Assembly: GCF_000262245.1 (NCBI RefSeq)
Contig: NZ_AJSX01000041.1
Coordinates: 1-64,000 of the forward strand
DNA: 64,000 nucleotides
From: Pasteurella bettyae CCUG 2042
GTDB lineage: Bacteria; Pseudomonadota; Gammaproteobacteria; Enterobacterales; Pasteurellaceae
Direction: 5' to 3'
The notes under the pieces: generated by a model
The model's database searches: none
Told to the model about the DNA's origin: nothing
The model's input: only the letters and a program-made list of their open reading frames with translations
Shown here: positions 39,583 to 49,561 of the stretch, piece by piece
How the letters are laid out: each line of letters opens with the position of its first letter
Position numbering within the stretch: the first letter of the stretch is position 1
Program-made: the position numbers and the translations under genes

Positions 39583-40539
39583 ATGAACGATAAAATTATT
39601 AATACCTCAGTCAAAATGTTGACCATTAGCGAAGATGAAGCTGGTCAGCGTATTGATAATTACCTTCTTGCTAAGCTTAAAGGTGTTCCTAAAAGCTTAA
39701 TTTATCGTATTGTGCGTAAAGGTGAAGTGCGAGTGAATAAAGGTAGAATTAAACCTGAATATAAACTACAAACAAATGATGTTGTACGTGTTCCACCAAT
39801 TCGTATATCAGAAAAAGAACAAGCTCCCGTTTCTAGTAAATTAAATAAGGTAGCTTCCTTAGAGAAACAAATCATTTTTGAAGATGATTGTTTATTAGTA
39901 TTAAACAAACCTTCAGGTATTGCGGTACATGGGGGTAGTGGATTAAGTTTCGGCGTGATTGAAGCTCTGCGTGCATTACGCCCTACGGCAAAATATCTAG
40001 AATTAGTTCACCGCATTGACCGTGATACCTCAGGAATTTTATTAGTTGCTAAAAAACGTTCGGCTTTACGTAGCCTACATGAGCAACTTCGAATTAAAAC
40101 CGTTAAAAAAGATTATTTGGCTCTTGTACAAGGTCAATGGCAATCAGAAAAAAAAGTGGTTAAGGCACCATTATTAAAAAATGAAGTTTCTAGTCTTGTA
40201 CGTGTTAGCGAACAAGGAAAACCATCAGAAACTCGTTTTGCCATTGAAGAGCGTTATCCTATCGCCTCCTTATTAAGAGCATCACCTGTTACAGGGCGAA
40301 CTCACCAAATTCGAGTTCATACCCAATATTCTGGTCATCCGATTGCTTTAGATGATCGTTACGGAGATCCTGAATTTGATAACCAAATGGCTGAATTCGG
40401 ATTAACTCGCTTATTTTTACATGCCTATTCAATTAAATTTGAACATCCTAAAACTGGCGAAGAAATCCGTTTAACAGCGCCTTTAGATGACAATATGAAA
40501 AACATTCTAAAAAAATTAAGAGCATTAAAAGAAAAATAA
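39583..40539 (+). CDS. rluC: 23S rRNA pseudouridine synthase RluC
   Basis: RluC makes pseudouridine at 955, 2504 and 2580 of 23S rRNA (E. coli numbering). The 318-residue protein has an N-terminal S4 RNA-binding domain (QRIDNYLLAKLKGVPKSLIY, about 23-42) and the catalytic motif LVHRIDRDTSGILLVAKK with the nucleophilic Asp near 147, then GRTHQIRVHTQYSGHPIALD. RluC fits better than RluD because of its divergent position from rne, conserved in E. coli. Confidence 0.95.
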   Translation: MNDKIINTSVKMLTISEDEAGQRIDNYLLAKLKGVPKSLIYRIVRKGEVRVNKGRIKPEYKLQTNDVVRVPPIRISEKEQAPVSSKLNKVASLEKQIIFEDDCLLVLNKPSGIAVHGGSGLSFGVIEALRALRPTAKYLELVHRIDRDTSGILLVAKKRSALRSLHEQLRIKTVKKDYLALVQGQWQSEKKVVKAPLLKNEVSSLVRVSEQGKPSETRFAIEERYPIASLLRASPVTGRTHQIRVHTQYSGHPIALDDRYGDPEFDNQMAEFGLTRLFLHAYSIKFEHPKTGEEIRLTAPLDDNMKNILKKLRALKEK

Positions 40540-40580
40540 TTGAAACACAAATTTTTCGTTTTTTGACCGCACTTTCTAAT

Positions 40581-40610
40581 AAAAAGCCCTTAATATTAAA
40601 GGGCTTTTTT
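40581..40610. terminator. Terminator between rluC and the converging lipoprotein gene
   Basis: AAAAGCCCTT and AAGGGCTTTT pair around AATATTA-type loop bases, with A and T runs on both sides. An uptake sequence (40566-40574) precedes it. Confidence 0.88.
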
Positions 40611-40619
40611 ATCTATAAG

Positions 40620-41327
40620 TTATAAACAAATCACATTATCCAATACAGTTATTTTCTCAAGCACATTACGTTGAGCAACTGCTTTACCTTGTTTAGCTTC
40701 TTCCGATTTAACTTGAGAAAGAATTTTTTGATCAGCAATATTAAATTTAGGTGTATAGTTTAATCCTACGAGTTTTTTCGTTTTCTTACTCACATTAGCA
40801 GCAATTAATGTAGCAAAATAATCATTACCTTTTGCAGAAAGATAATAAGTTGTGGCTAAATTTAAATTTACCCCTGCTTTTGTTTGTAAATCTGCACACA
40901 TGCCATTTTTAGCTTTAAATTGTGTGTGGCCAACACGTGATTTGCCAAATTCGTAAAAATCGATTGTTTTAGCTTTAGCTAAGCTTACTCGGTCTTGTGG
41001 AAGATGTGGATTAAAGGATTTTTTTAACTCAGGAATGGCTAAGATGACATTCATCACCTGGCCATTTGCATCATACAAATTATAAATATCACCAAGCGTT
41101 ATGTATGAGTCAAAACCACCTTCTTTGACTTTCATAAGCGCTTCTCCAGAAGCTAATTTACTGGTACCTTTTTGTTCACTAGCATAAGCACGTTTCATAA
41201 ATGCCACTTGATGCAGCTGATTATCAATATCTTCATATCCCAGCCACTGAAAGTCGCTATTACCTTTCGTACCTGAGCTACAAGCATTCAACAAAATTAA
41301 ACTTAATATAACTAATAATTTATTCAT
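40620..41327 (-). CDS. Uncharacterised lipoprotein
   Basis: I do not recognise this gene. The 235-residue protein has a lipoprotein signal peptide (MNKLLVILSLILLNACSSG, lipobox LNAC, Cys16). The mature part has mixed alpha/beta character, two further cysteines (NGMCADLQ near 148 and VICL at the very C-terminus) that could pair, and a lysine-rich segment (NVSKKTKKLVGLNY). It starts 25 bases after the aroA stop with a good ribosome binding site (AAGAGGAA), so it is probably the last gene of a serC-aroA unit, although no link to aromatic synthesis is evident. The paired terminal cysteines suggest a periplasm-facing fold. Confidence 0.8.
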   Translation of the reverse strand: MNKLLVILSLILLNACSSGTKGNSDFQWLGYEDIDNQLHQVAFMKRAYASEQKGTSKLASGEALMKVKEGGFDSYITLGDIYNLYDANGQVMNVILAIPELKKSFNPHLPQDRVSLAKAKTIDFYEFGKSRVGHTQFKAKNGMCADLQTKAGVNLNLATTYYLSAKGNDYFATLIAANVSKKTKKLVGLNYTPKFNIADQKILSQVKSEEAKQGKAVAQRNVLEKITVLDNVICL

Positions 41328-41352
41328 ATAAATTCCTCTTGATATAGAGATA

Positions 41353-42654
41353 TTATGCTTCTGCGATATTTAGAAATTCATCAAAGAAGGTTGGGAAAGT
41401 TTTAGCTGTACATTTTGGATCTAAAATTGTTATTGGCGTATTAGATAATGCAATCAATGCAAAACACATAGCCATACGGTGATCATTATAGGTTTCAATT
41501 TCAGCATGTTTAAATTTATCTAAAGCTAAAGGCTGGATTCGAATGAAATCATCACCCTCTTCTACTTCGGCACCGACCTTACGTAATTCTGTCGCCATTG
41601 TGGTTAAACGATCTGTTTCTTTTACTCGCCAATTATAAATATTACGAATGACGGTTTCGCCTTCAGCAAATAATGCCGTTGTAGCAATTGTCATCGCAGC
41701 ATCAGGAATATGATTCATATCCATATCCACACCAACTAAATGACCTTGCTCTGCCTCTATATAATCTTCACCCCAAGTAATCTTTGCCCCCATTTCTTCA
41801 AGCACATCCGCAAATAGACGATCGCCTTGAATACTATTTTTACCTACCCCTGTTACACGTACCTTACCTTTAATTGCACCCGCCGCTAAAAAATAAGAGG
41901 CAGATGAAGCATCGCCTTCAACTAAAAAGGTCTTTGGTGATTGATATTGCTGATTACCTTTGACAATAAAACGCTGATAGTTTTGATTTTCTACAGATAC
42001 TCCAAAAATTTTCATCATATTTAACGTGATATCAATATAAGGCTTAGACACTAACTCTCCAATAATTTCGATTTCAGTATCCCCCTCTGACATAGGTGTT
42101 GCCATTAAAAGTGCGGTCAAAAATTGAGAAGAAACCGAGCCATCAATTTGAACTTTACCGCCTTTTAGTCCAGTATTACGAATAGCAAGTGGAGGATAAC
42201 CTTCTTGTTCTAAATATTGAATATCTGCACCCGCTTGTAATAAAGCATCTACCAAATGCTGAATTGGGCGCTCTTTCATTCTAGGCTCACCCGTTAACAC
42301 AATTTCAGCAGGCTTTAAGTTTGGGCTAACTAAACATAATGCTGCGGTTAATGGACGCATTGCTGTTCCAGCATTACCTAAAAATAATGACAATCCGCTA
42401 TTCCATTCAAAAGAATGCCCTAAACCTTGTACTTCACAAACTGATTTATCTTCAGATAACTGGTAATTAACACCTAAATGCTTGAGTGCATTAAGCATAT
42501 GACGAACATCATCACTGTCTAATAAATTCGTTACTTTAGTCGTCCCTTTTGCTAAAGCTGCTAGCAATAAGGCTCGATTTGAAAGGCTTTTTGAACCAGG
42601 TAAATTAATTGTACCTTGAACACGAGTAATTGGCGTAAGTGTAATTTTTTCCAT
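41353..42654 (-). CDS. aroA: 3-phosphoshikimate 1-carboxyvinyltransferase (EPSP synthase)
   Basis: AroA transfers enolpyruvate from PEP to shikimate-3-phosphate in the shikimate pathway. The 433-residue class I enzyme has [18 protein letters not shown] (about 19-36), [19 protein letters not shown] (about 90-108, the PEP-binding GNAGTAMRP), and [18 protein letters not shown]. It lies downstream of serC on the same strand, the same pairing as in E. coli, with a hairpin between. An uptake sequence is at 42109-42117. Confidence 0.98.
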   Translation of the reverse strand: MEKITLTPITRVQGTINLPGSKSLSNRALLLAALAKGTTKVTNLLDSDDVRHMLNALKHLGVNYQLSEDKSVCEVQGLGHSFEWNSGLSLFLGNAGTAMRPLTAALCLVSPNLKPAEIVLTGEPRMKERPIQHLVDALLQAGADIQYLEQEGYPPLAIRNTGLKGGKVQIDGSVSSQFLTALLMATPMSEGDTEIEIIGELVSKPYIDITLNMMKIFGVSVENQNYQRFIVKGNQQYQSPKTFLVEGDASSASYFLAAGAIKGKVRVTGVGKNSIQGDRLFADVLEEMGAKITWGEDYIEAEQGHLVGVDMDMNHIPDAAMTIATTALFAEGETVIRNIYNWRVKETDRLTTMATELRKVGAEVEEGDDFIRIQPLALDKFKHAEIETYNDHRMAMCFALIALSNTPITILDPKCTAKTFPTFFDEFLNIAEA

Positions 42655-42721
42655 TGTTTGTCTTAAATAGGATAAATAAAAGCGGAAAAATTTTTATTAT
42701 TTGACCGCACTTTTAAGAAGA

Positions 42722-42747
42722 AGGCATGAGTTAATAAACTCATGCCT
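42722..42747 (-). terminator. Hairpin between serC and aroA
   Basis: AGGCATGAGTT (42722-42732) and AACTCATGCCT (42737-42747) form a perfect 11-bp stem with a 4-base loop, 25 bases after the serC stop, followed leftwards by TCTTCTT. It could end or attenuate transcription before aroA. An uptake sequence (42704-42712) follows. Confidence 0.7.
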
Positions 42748-42771
42748 AGCATAGGCATATATTAAAATTAA

Positions 42772-43857
42772 TTAAGCATTTTCTGCTTCAAATTTTTTCA
42801 TAAATGCAATAAGTGCTTCAACACCTTCAATTGGCATAGCATTATAAATTGAAGCTCGCATCCCACCGAATACTTTATGACCTTTCAAAGCTTGTAAACC
42901 TGCCGCCGTTGCTTCATTAACAAATTTTGCATTGAGTTCATCATCACCAGTTGTAAATGTCACATTCATAACTGAGCGATTTTCCTTAGCAATCGTATTG
43001 CGATAGAAGGTGGTTTGATCTAAATAGCTATAAAGTAATTCTGCTTTTTTCAAGTTACGTGCAGCAACTGCATCAACACCGCCATGAGCTAATAAATCTT
43101 TAAACACTAATGAACATAAATACCAGGCAAATGTGGGAGGGGTATTAATCATTGAATCAGCATTCGCTTGTATTTCATAATTCCAAATTGAAGGAGTTGC
43201 TTTACGAGCTTTACCAATTAAATCTTCACGAACAATCACAATTACAATACCAGCGGGACCTAAGTTTTTTTGCGCTCCCGCATAAATTAAACCAAATTTG
43301 CTAATATCTAATTTACGAGAAAGAATATTTGATGAAAAGTCTCCCACAAGCACCGCATTACCTACATTAGGAATTTCTGTAATTTCAACCCCTGTAATGG
43401 TTTCATTGGGACAATAATGAACATAATCATATTGTTCTGCAATATCACTAAAATCTAAACGATTGACTCGAGTTAATCCCCCCTTCTCTTCAATAATACT
43501 AATTTCATCGATTTCAGCAAAATTACGGGCTTCTTTCGCCGCAGTTGCAGACCAATGCCCACTGTTCAAATAAAGCGCTTTACCTTTTTCAGCAATTAAA
43601 TTCATTGGAATAGCCGCAAATTGACCTCGCGCTCCGCCTTGCAAAAAAAGTACTTTATAATTATCTGGAATGTTATATAGCTCACGAAAGTCTTTATCTG
43701 CTTGGGTAATTAACTCCATAAAATATTTACCTCTATGGCTAACTTCCATTACCGACGTACCTTGACCTTGCCAATTCAACAGTTCTTCTTGTGCTTTTTT
43801 TAACACGGCAGCGGGTATCATTGCTGGACCTGCACTGAAATTAAATACTTGTGACAT
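42772..43857 (-). CDS. serC: Phosphoserine aminotransferase
   Basis: SerC is a PLP enzyme that converts 3-phosphohydroxypyruvate to phosphoserine and also acts in pyridoxal synthesis. The 361-residue form starts at ATG 43857 (SQVFNFSAGPAMIP), with AGGAAG seven bases upstream, matching E. coli (362). The frame extends 26 codons upstream, without support. The PLP lysine lies in LIYAGAQKNLGPAGIVIVIV (about 191-210), and FLQGGARGQFAAIPMNL is the phosphate-binding region. Confidence 0.97.
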   Translation of the reverse strand: MSQVFNFSAGPAMIPAAVLKKAQEELLNWQGQGTSVMEVSHRGKYFMELITQADKDFRELYNIPDNYKVLFLQGGARGQFAAIPMNLIAEKGKALYLNSGHWSATAAKEARNFAEIDEISIIEEKGGLTRVNRLDFSDIAEQYDYVHYCPNETITGVEITEIPNVGNAVLVGDFSSNILSRKLDISKFGLIYAGAQKNLGPAGIVIVIVREDLIGKARKATPSIWNYEIQANADSMINTPPTFAWYLCSLVFKDLLAHGGVDAVAARNLKKAELLYSYLDQTTFYRNTIAKENRSVMNVTFTTGDDELNAKFVNEATAAGLQALKGHKVFGGMRASIYNAMPIEGVEALIAFMKKFEAENA

Positions 43858-44064
43858 ATTTTGGCTTCCTAATAATTGGTTATTGAATAAAAAGTGATAG
43901 TTTTTATTTTTATCACCTTGACGCATACTAATCAACGAATTTTCACCAATTCCTAATAATTTTTGATTTGTATTACAAAAAAAAGCTTAACTCTTTGACG
44001 AGAATAGCAAAACAAGCTAAATTATTTGTATCTTTTGCCTATCCACTTTATAGAGAGAATTACT

Positions 44065-44409
44065 ATGGGAAATGTAAACAAACAATCATTCCAAGACGTT
44101 TTAGAATATGTACGTTTATATCGTTTAAGAAACAAATTATTACGCGATATTGGTGATAATGATCGTAAAATTCGTGATAATCAAAAACGTGTTTTACTCT
44201 TAGACAATCTAAGTGAATATATTACGAATAATATGAGCATTAGTGATGTACGAGCAATTATTGAAAATATGCGTGATGACTACGAAGGTCGAGTGGATGA
44301 CTATATGATTAAAAATGCTGAGCTCTCAACACAACGACGTGAAATCAAAGAAACGATGAGAGCACAAAGAAAAGCACATGAAGCTTTATTAAAAAAAGTT
44401 GAGGATTAA
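44065..44409 (+). CDS. tmaR: PTS regulator TmaR (YeeX/DUF496)
   Basis: TmaR in E. coli forms polar clusters and recruits PTS Enzyme I to the cell pole. The 114-residue protein matches E. coli YeeX in [18 protein letters not shown] (about 8-25), [19 protein letters not shown] (about 35-53) and [17 protein letters not shown]. It is almost entirely helical, likely coiled coil. I start it at ATG 44065, preceded by AGAGAGAA; the frame upstream of this (from 44026) has no support. It is divergent from serC and converges on the kpsS-like gene. Confidence 0.95.
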   Translation: MGNVNKQSFQDVLEYVRLYRLRNKLLRDIGDNDRKIRDNQKRVLLLDNLSEYITNNMSISDVRAIIENMRDDYEGRVDDYMIKNAELSTQRREIKETMRAQRKAHEALLKKVED

Positions 44410-44422
44410 TTATTCCTCAGTA

Positions 44423-44452
44423 AAAAAGTGCGGTGATATTACCGCACTTTTT
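44423..44452. terminator. Paired uptake-sequence bidirectional terminator
   Basis: AAAAAGTGCGGT (44423-44434) and ACCGCACTTTTT (44441-44452) form a perfect 12-bp stem with a GATATT loop between the converging tmaR and kpsS-like genes. Confidence 0.92.
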
Positions 44453-44457
44453 GTAGT

Positions 44458-45684
44458 TTATGACTGATTATATGGACAACGTAAAATCACCCTATTATAA
44501 AAGTTGCCATTAATTTGCGTTTTGTTCAAATGGTAACGCCGATAAGCTATAAATAAATTAGCATCGGGTATTTGTGGATTATTCCAAAACTCTTCTAAGC
44601 TACATTGGCTAGTTAAACCCGGAATATCATAATTAGCACGCCCCAAGGTTTTAACAGGCATACCATGCAATAAGGCAGAAACACCACTTGTGCTGTTCAA
44701 TGTTACCATCCCTTGTCCATGTCTTAAAAAGACTGGTAATGGCACATCATGAATGTAAAAAACCCGTCCTTTCAAATTTGAATAATCTTGCTCAATTTCT
44801 TCAATTACATGACTATAATCAATAAATCCTCGATCCATTGGATGATGTTTAACAATCAAATTAATATGTGGTGGAGCATAATTTGCGAAAGAAATTAAAA
44901 CATCACGTAAAAAAGCTTCTACACTCTCATAATCAGTATGTTCTGAAATTTGACTATCATCATAAACTTGTAAAGGAACAATAAAAAATTGTCCGAATTT
45001 TCCATTTTCAACATCTTTAGCAAAAGAACTATCTTTCAACAAATAACAGAGCCTTTTAATACCCGATGTTACCCAGAGTTTAATATAATAACGTAAACTT
45101 AAAATACGGTGATGCTTATAATGAGAATATCTTTTATGTGCTAAATAAGTGGCTACATAATATTGTGTTGCTAACTTTGCCATAGGATAAAAACCTTTCG
45201 CAACATGAAGTGGTTGGGGAGATTCATGTAATTCATGTGCTAGTTCTAGAAAAAATGCACTTTCACGAGGAATCGGTGAATAAGCATTCACACCTGATTT
45301 CTCTAAAGTAATATAATTCGGTCTAAAATAACCTTCCTCAAATGCCCAAAATGGGATATTTAGTTCTTCTGCAACTCTTTTAGCAATTTTATGGCAATGA
45401 CGATTATCACCAAAACACACCATAGCATCAATACAATGCTCACGACAAAATTGTTTTAAATAAGCACGTAAAATTACAAAGTGATCGGAAAATTGAAATG
45501 TATTTGGAGACGAAGGAGGATAAAAATGATCATCTCCAGCATTAAAATTTATTTTATATACTGTTTTACCTTGTTCGTGTGATAACCATTCTCCAAATTG
45601 AAAGAAAAAAGGACCAATTGGACCCTGCAATAACAAAATTTTATTAGCAGATGCTACTAATTCATCTAAATAATGAGTAATCAT
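44458..45684 (-). CDS. Capsule lipid-linker Kdo transferase, KpsS/LipB type
   Basis: The 408-residue protein belongs to the KpsS/LipB (HcsB, PhyB) family. These proteins add the first beta-Kdo to (lyso)phosphatidylglycerol, starting the poly-Kdo linker that anchors group 2-type capsules. Family segments: LLQGPIGPFFFQFGEWL (about 18-34), CFGDNRHCHKIAKRVAEEL (about 89-107), FWAFEEGYFRPNYITLE (about 111-127), LIVKHHPMDRGFIDY (about 256-270) and a C-terminal NSTSGVSALLHGMPVKTLG. It starts 13 bases after the kpsC-like stop, a two-gene operon. No transporter or serotype gene is nearby, so the rest of any capsule locus must be elsewhere. Family secure; a live capsule is inference. Confidence 0.88.
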   Translation of the reverse strand: MITHYLDELVASANKILLLQGPIGPFFFQFGEWLSHEQGKTVYKINFNAGDDHFYPPSSPNTFQFSDHFVILRAYLKQFCREHCIDAMVCFGDNRHCHKIAKRVAEELNIPFWAFEEGYFRPNYITLEKSGVNAYSPIPRESAFFLELAHELHESPQPLHVAKGFYPMAKLATQYYVATYLAHKRYSHYKHHRILSLRYYIKLWVTSGIKRLCYLLKDSSFAKDVENGKFGQFFIVPLQVYDDSQISEHTDYESVEAFLRDVLISFANYAPPHINLIVKHHPMDRGFIDYSHVIEEIEQDYSNLKGRVFYIHDVPLPVFLRHGQGMVTLNSTSGVSALLHGMPVKTLGRANYDIPGLTSQCSLEEFWNNPQIPDANLFIAYRRYHLNKTQINGNFYNRVILRCPYNQS

Positions 45685-45697
45685 AAAAACCCTAATT

Positions 45698-47758
45698 TTA
45701 ATATTTTAATGCTTGATAAAGCTGTTTTAATTTTTCTAATTGTTTTGCAATCCAATATCGATGCAGACCATTATTTTGGCTTTGAAATTTTTGTTCTCTC
45801 AAAATATTTATTGCGTGCTCCGCGTCTATTATACATCCTTTCTTAGGATCTACATACTGAGGATAATAAATCATGACTGCAGCTATCAGTTGTAATAAAG
45901 ATAACTTTCTTTGGCGACGAGTTAAACAAATATAATCTTTCGTTAATCCCCAATTAGAATAAAATGGCAATCCATAACAATGTACAACTTTTCCTCTCAA
46001 CAGAGCTTCAAATCCAGCTAATGAAGTCATTGTATGAACTTCATCCACTTGATTTATACAATCTAAAATATTTATATTTTCAACAATATCATCAGCATAA
46101 CTCATCGCTTTATCACGAGCAATTTTACCTGCACGATTTCCGCTTTCTACATCAGGATGAGGTTTATAAATAATATAAGCATCTGGATTCATAGTTCTAA
46201 CTTGTTTCAATAAATCAAGATTTTTATTGATCTGAGGTGAACCAAAACGAATTGATGCATCATCTTCCACCTGTCCAGGAACTAAAATAGTTAGCCTATC
46301 CTGATGTTTCAGACGAAAACCTGAATTACCTACATTATATTTACCAATATTTTCAGCAACTAAACGTTGTCTTAACTTCTCTGCCAAAATGAGATCTTGC
46401 TCAGAAAAATCATAGTTCTGTAGAATAGATTCTAAACGTGAGGGAGTTTGTGCATTAAAGTAAATCCCTAAATCATCAATGACTAAAGATAAAGGTGCAA
46501 CTAAATTTGATCCTAATCCAACCGAACGAATAAAACCATCTTCCATACGTAAAAGAGGTAGATTATGCTGTTTAGCATAATTTAATATTTCAGCGTTACC
46601 TTGACTCCAAATAAGTAGTTTAGTATCCGAAAAGTGCGGTAGCTTTTCTAATTTTTTTAACGAAGATACAAACTTTAAATGACATTGTGGTAAATTGAAA
46701 AATGGCTTAATTACAGCTCTTTTCCATAAAGACATACCAACAGAATACAAATGACCACTTAAACGTAAATTAAGTAATTTAGTTCGATGTAAATATTCAA
46801 TCACATCAAAAATAGACCCAACTTCTCCATTATTTGGATTAATATAACGACTATATTGTAAATATGCTGCTGTAAAGAGTTGCAATAAGGTTCTAGGAAC
46901 ACGACGATTACCGTTCACTAATTGCGTAACCATTGGGTGTCGATCATCAGATAATCCCCATCCAGCAAACCAAGGAACGCCAAATGTCACAACTTTTTTT
47001 CGTAACATTAAGGCTTCAAATCCCATTTGAGATGTAACACAGTAAACCTTATCAACATATTTTAATAAAGAAAGCGCATTCACATCATCTACAAATAAAC
47101 GAATTTTATTCGTATAATTTGATAAATTAGTTAAATACCCTTTTTTTCTACCACTTAGTACATCAGGATGTGTTCTAACCCAAATTTCTGCATTAGGATT
47201 TTCTTCTATAGCACAATCTAACATCTTTTTGAAGTGGTATTCTGTGGCCTGTCCATATTGTACCGCCATATCACCAAAGGTTTGATCCACCACAAGCACG
47301 ATATCAGATTTATTTGACATATCCGGAGAAAAGTCTGGAGCATGATTATATTTTGATAGGTTATATTTCACTAGTAAAGATAGTGCTTTTTCTGCATCAG
47401 ACAAGATACTTTGAGGAATATTTTCAGCTGATAAAATAAGTTTTTCTAAACGAGAAGGCTTGGTGCTATCGTAATAAATACCACAATCATCAACTACCAT
47501 AGAGAAAGGTGGATAGCCTGCAACCCCCAATCCCAATGAACGCAAAAAGCCATCTTCTAATGCGAAATAGGGTAAATGATGTGATGAGGCATAAATTCTT
47601 GCTCGTCGAGAGGAAGGACGTAAGCCCCATCCCAATACAGCACTAACATTTTCTGTTGGTTGAAACCATTTAGCGTTGATTAATTGATACTCTGGAAGGA
47701 AATTTTTTAAATTTGGAATTTTTAAAATCCCACGGGAAAAAATAAGTGCTTTAGACAT
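45698..47758 (-). CDS. Capsule lipid-linker poly-Kdo transferase, KpsC/LipA type
   Basis: The family (KpsC, LipA, HcsA, PhyA) extends the beta-Kdo linker of lipid-anchored capsules. The protein of about 686 residues is an internal duplication, as in KpsC, with two Kdo-transferase modules. Matching blocks are ALEDGFLRSLGLG (about residue 66) with RMEDGFIRSVGLG (about 404), VVDDCGIYYD with VIDDLGIYFN, VRTHPDVLSG with YKPHPDVESG, and VTSQMGFEAL with MTSLAGFEAL. I start at ATG 47758 (MSKALIFSRG); an ATG one codon upstream is equally possible and the TTG at 47794 is unlikely. An uptake sequence at 46632-46640 suggests long residence in the lineage. Confidence 0.9.
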   Translation of the reverse strand: MSKALIFSRGILKIPNLKNFLPEYQLINAKWFQPTENVSAVLGWGLRPSSRRARIYASSHHLPYFALEDGFLRSLGLGVAGYPPFSMVVDDCGIYYDSTKPSRLEKLILSAENIPQSILSDAEKALSLLVKYNLSKYNHAPDFSPDMSNKSDIVLVVDQTFGDMAVQYGQATEYHFKKMLDCAIEENPNAEIWVRTHPDVLSGRKKGYLTNLSNYTNKIRLFVDDVNALSLLKYVDKVYCVTSQMGFEALMLRKKVVTFGVPWFAGWGLSDDRHPMVTQLVNGNRRVPRTLLQLFTAAYLQYSRYINPNNGEVGSIFDVIEYLHRTKLLNLRLSGHLYSVGMSLWKRAVIKPFFNLPQCHLKFVSSLKKLEKLPHFSDTKLLIWSQGNAEILNYAKQHNLPLLRMEDGFIRSVGLGSNLVAPLSLVIDDLGIYFNAQTPSRLESILQNYDFSEQDLILAEKLRQRLVAENIGKYNVGNSGFRLKHQDRLTILVPGQVEDDASIRFGSPQINKNLDLLKQVRTMNPDAYIIYKPHPDVESGNRAGKIARDKAMSYADDIVENINILDCINQVDEVHTMTSLAGFEALLRGKVVHCYGLPFYSNWGLTKDYICLTRRQRKLSLLQLIAAVMIYYPQYVDPKKGCIIDAEHAINILREQKFQSQNNGLHRYWIAKQLEKLKQLYQALKY

Positions 47759-47825
47759 CATTAAGTGTAGGCTCTTAAAATAAAACTGGAACAATAATCT
47801 TATAATTATTGTCCCTATTATAATA

Positions 47826-48419
47826 TTAAGATGCTACCATTACCATAGCAGGGCGAATCACTCGGCCATTTAATAAATAGCCTTTCTGTAACACGCTAGT
47901 AATTTGATTACTTTCGAAACCTTCCGCTGGTTGCATGGAAATAGCTTGATGCATTTCTGGATTAAAAGCTTCTCCCACATTACCTACTGGCTCAACACCA
48001 AAACGTCCAACTGTAGCTAATAATTCTTTAAGTGTTAGTTCTACACCATCAAATAAAGCTTTTATACTTTCATCTTCTTTATTTACTGGGGAAGCTAACG
48101 CACGTTCTAAATTATCAATAGTATTTAAAATATCTTTTGAAAATTTCTCTAATGCAAATTTATGGGCTTTTTCTACATCTTGTTCAGCTCGACGACGCAT
48201 ATTATCCATTTCAGCACGAGAACGTAGCAATAAATCTTGCTCTTTTTTAGCTGTTTCAGCTAATTGTTCTTCTAATTCTTGAACACGTGCAATAGCTTCT
48301 TCTAGAGCATCAGAAGGCTCTTCCTCTACAGTGGTTTGTTCTTCAGTATCCTGTATTTCTTGAGTTGTTAAATCTTCTGTAATTTCAACTTTTTCTTGGT
48401 TTTGCGCTTGTTCTGACAT
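47826..48419 (-). CDS. grpE: Nucleotide exchange factor GrpE
   Basis: GrpE releases ADP from DnaK. The 197-residue protein has an acidic, disordered start ([20 protein letters not shown]), a long coiled coil (about 38-100, with [20 protein letters not shown]), and the C-terminal beta domain ([37 protein letters not shown]). It is divergent from nadK, as in E. coli. I see no clear sigma32 promoter in the short upstream region. Confidence 0.97.
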   Translation of the reverse strand: MSEQAQNQEKVEITEDLTTQEIQDTEEQTTVEEEPSDALEEAIARVQELEEQLAETAKKEQDLLLRSRAEMDNMRRRAEQDVEKAHKFALEKFSKDILNTIDNLERALASPVNKEDESIKALFDGVELTLKELLATVGRFGVEPVGNVGEAFNPEMHQAISMQPAEGFESNQITSVLQKGYLLNGRVIRPAMVMVAS

Positions 48420-48596
48420 TATTTTCTCCGTCTGAATATAAAAATCTAATCATAAAGCAAAGATTAGTAGTATCATTGTAACAAACCCATGAAAGAATGT
48501 TAATGTTACTCTTACTCCTTTTTATAGGTTATATAAGGGTAAAACTGCCTGATTCAAGTACTTATAAAAAACATAAAATAAGGAATTGTAAAACAA

Positions 48597-49484
48597 ATGG
48601 TTACAGCAGCCTCATTTAAAACTATTGCAGTAGTAGGTCGTCCTCGTAATGATGCATCCTTACAAATGCATAAAAACATCGTTCATTGGTTGAGCGAAAA
48701 AGGATATCAGGTTTTAGTCGAAAAAGAGATTGGACGAAGCTTAAACATTGATGAAAAATATCTCGCCTCGTTAACACAAATCGGACAACAAGCACAATTA
48801 GTCATTGTTATTGGTGGAGATGGAAATATGCTTGGCCATGCGAGAGAGTTATGTAAATATGATATTCCACTGATTGGTATAAATAGAGGTAACTTAGGTT
48901 TTCTCACCGATATTGATCCTAAAAATGCTTATGCGCAATTACAAGCTTGTTTAAACGGCGAATTCTTTGTAGAAGAACGATTTCTATTAGAAGCCTCTAT
49001 ACAACGTAATGGGGAAATTATTGCAAAAGGAGAAGCTATTAATGAATTAGTTATTCATCCTGCTAAAATTGCACATATGATTGATTTCCAAGTTTTTATT
49101 GATGATAAGTTTGCCTTTTCACAACGTTCTGATGGTTTAATTGTTGCTACCCCAACAGGCTCTACGGCTTACTCTCTTTCAGCAGGAGGCCCTATTTTAA
49201 CACCACAGTTAAATGCCATTGCTCTTGTTCCTATGTTTCCACATACATTATCTTCAAGACCCTTGGTTATTGATGGTAATAGCAAAATCTCAATTAATTT
49301 TGCTGATTATAATGTCGCAAACGTTGAAATAAGTTGTGATAGCCAATTTACACTTGATGTTCACAGTACTGATATCGTGCATATTCAAAAGACTCCACAT
49401 AAACTACGCCTATTACATTTACATAATTACAATTATTACAATGTGTTAAGTTCAAAACTTGGATGGCTTAAAAAATTATTTTAG
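48597..49484 (+). CDS. nadK: NAD kinase
   Basis: NadK phosphorylates NAD to NADP. The 295 residues fit E. coli NadK (292). The catalytic [16 protein letters not shown] (GGDGN, about 70-85), [11 protein letters not shown] (about 101-111) and [23 protein letters not shown] (read as [16 protein letters not shown] and LSAGGPI) are the family blocks. recN follows, the conserved grpE-nadK-recN arrangement. Confidence 0.97.
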   Translation: MVTAASFKTIAVVGRPRNDASLQMHKNIVHWLSEKGYQVLVEKEIGRSLNIDEKYLASLTQIGQQAQLVIVIGGDGNMLGHARELCKYDIPLIGINRGNLGFLTDIDPKNAYAQLQACLNGEFFVEERFLLEASIQRNGEIIAKGEAINELVIHPAKIAHMIDFQVFIDDKFAFSQRSDGLIVATPTGSTAYSLSAGGPILTPQLNAIALVPMFPHTLSSRPLVIDGNSKISINFADYNVANVEISCDSQFTLDVHSTDIVHIQKTPHKLRLLHLHNYNYYNVLSSKLGWLKKLF

Positions 49485-49503
49485 TTTTTTCCATCATAAC
49501 CTC

Positions 49504-49549
49504 TTTACTGTATAAAAAATCATATATATACTGATTATTATACAGTAAA
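49504..49549. promoter_or_regulatory. Long inverted repeat with LexA-like half sites upstream of recN
   Basis: TTTACTGTATAA (49504-49515) and TTATACAGTAAA (49538-49549) are perfect 12-base complements with a 22-base spacer, ending 12 bases before the recN start and abutting its GGAG. The TACTGTATA and TATACAGTA arms resemble the LexA half site (CTGTATAT). A CTG-N9-CAG core (49531-49545) is one base short of the canonical CTG-N10-CAG. E. coli recN has several SOS boxes. Confidence 0.55.
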
Positions 49550-49561
49550 GGAGATTATCTA

